From: Oscillospiraceae bacterium
GTDB lineage: Bacteria > Bacillota > Clostridia > Saccharofermentanales > Saccharofermentanaceae
Assembly: GCA_015069205.1 (NCBI GenBank)
Contig: SVIZ01000004.1
Span: 34,429-98,428 of the forward strand
DNA: 64,000 nucleotides
Reading direction: 5' to 3'
The notes beneath the pieces were generated by a model. The model was not told the origin of the DNA and made no database searches. It worked only from the letters and a program-made list of their open reading frames with translations. The position numbers and the translations under genes are program-made. Of the stretch, positions 63,896-64,000 are shown piece after piece. Positions within the stretch are counted from its first letter, which is position 1. Each line of letters starts with the position of its first letter.

Positions 63896-64000
63896 TTAGT
63901 CTTTAAGACCTTCCGGATTCATAGTCTGCCATTTCCAGCAGGATGAACACATGTCATCAATTCCGTACTGTGCCTTAAATCCCAGTACCTCTTCGGCCTT
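63896..64000 (-). CDS. galE: UDP-glucose 4-epimerase, 3' end only
   Basis: The last 34 codons before a TAA at 63896-63898 read E-V-L-G-F-K-A-Q-Y-G-I-D-D-M and W-K-W-Q-T-M-N-P-E-G, the usual GalE C-terminus. The gene continues beyond the window edge. With the GH27 enzyme it would let released galactose enter glycolysis after phosphorylation, but that link is inferred. Confidence 0.85.
   Translation of the reverse strand, partial: KAEEVLGFKAQYGIDDMCSSCWKWQTMNPEGLKD

Overview
The window reads as the chromosome of a Gram-positive, Clostridia-like bacterium. The supporting evidence is a PyrR-regulated pyr operon with a class 1B (PyrK/PyrD) dihydroorotate dehydrogenase, a CIRCE-controlled groES-groEL pair, a LytR-CpsA-Psr protein, LicD, choline-binding-type wall repeats, a single-chain PurL, a lipoprotein with a Thr/Ser/Glu-rich stalk, a FatA-like thioesterase, and strong purine-rich ribosome binding sites. 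No tRNA, rRNA, CRISPR array, transposase or integrase was seen. Genus cannot be decided from the sequence alone.

Layout. 1-2060: a lipoprotein (-), an alpha/beta hydrolase (+) and two tandem hairpins. 2126-10172: a PyrR attenuator followed by pyrR-pyrB-pyrC-pyrF-pyrK-pyrD-pyrE and an acyl-CoA ligase, mostly overlapping or nearly touching, so one operon for de novo UMP synthesis. The carbamoyl-phosphate synthase genes are absent and PyrE is divergent. 10390-16106: tldD/tldE, an O-acetylhomoserine sulfhydrylase and a membrane-anchored PP2C phosphatase. 16205-22571: a visibly AT-richer surface-polysaccharide locus with two glycosyltransferases, LicD, an IspD/TarI-type cytidylyltransferase and an epimerase. 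This locus is decaying: it holds two fragments of a second cytidylyltransferase, a multiply broken DegT aminotransferase and a C-terminal scrap of an FdtA-like isomerase, followed by about 500 gene-free bases.

23084-37198 (all -): VanZ-like protein, smpB, tsaD, a pseudo-hydrolase, dut, a U32 peptidase-family protein, zapA-like, rsmA, purL, htpG and a class IV aminotransferase, closely packed housekeeping genes. 37362-41010 (+): a well-formed promoter with an ARG box drives argG; two GNAT genes and argH follow. 41092-49263 (-): a secreted wall-binding protein, a hydrolase, a small orphan, a GH27 alpha-galactosidase carrying an inserted domain, a GH13 amylase, a membrane protein and the UPF0210/ACT pair. 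49328-58842 (-): two flavoproteins, a CYTH protein, and a five-gene block of an ABC exporter (ATPase, permease, GldG-like, DUF4340, DUF5711-like). 58937-64000 (-): acyl-ACP thioesterase, a small membrane protein, groEL, groES, an LCP protein and the 3' end of galE.

The observations most worth a second look are the pyrR leader, where the terminator stem also contains the ribosome binding site; the flanking cytidylyltransferase fragments and broken aminotransferase/isomerase junction; an alpha/beta hydrolase lacking both nucleophile and histidine; a GH27 enzyme with a beta-sandwich-like insertion beside its nucleophile; the divergent PRPP loop in PyrE; two GNAT genes inside an arginine operon; and palindrome-rich intergenic DNA near 60,330-60,423.
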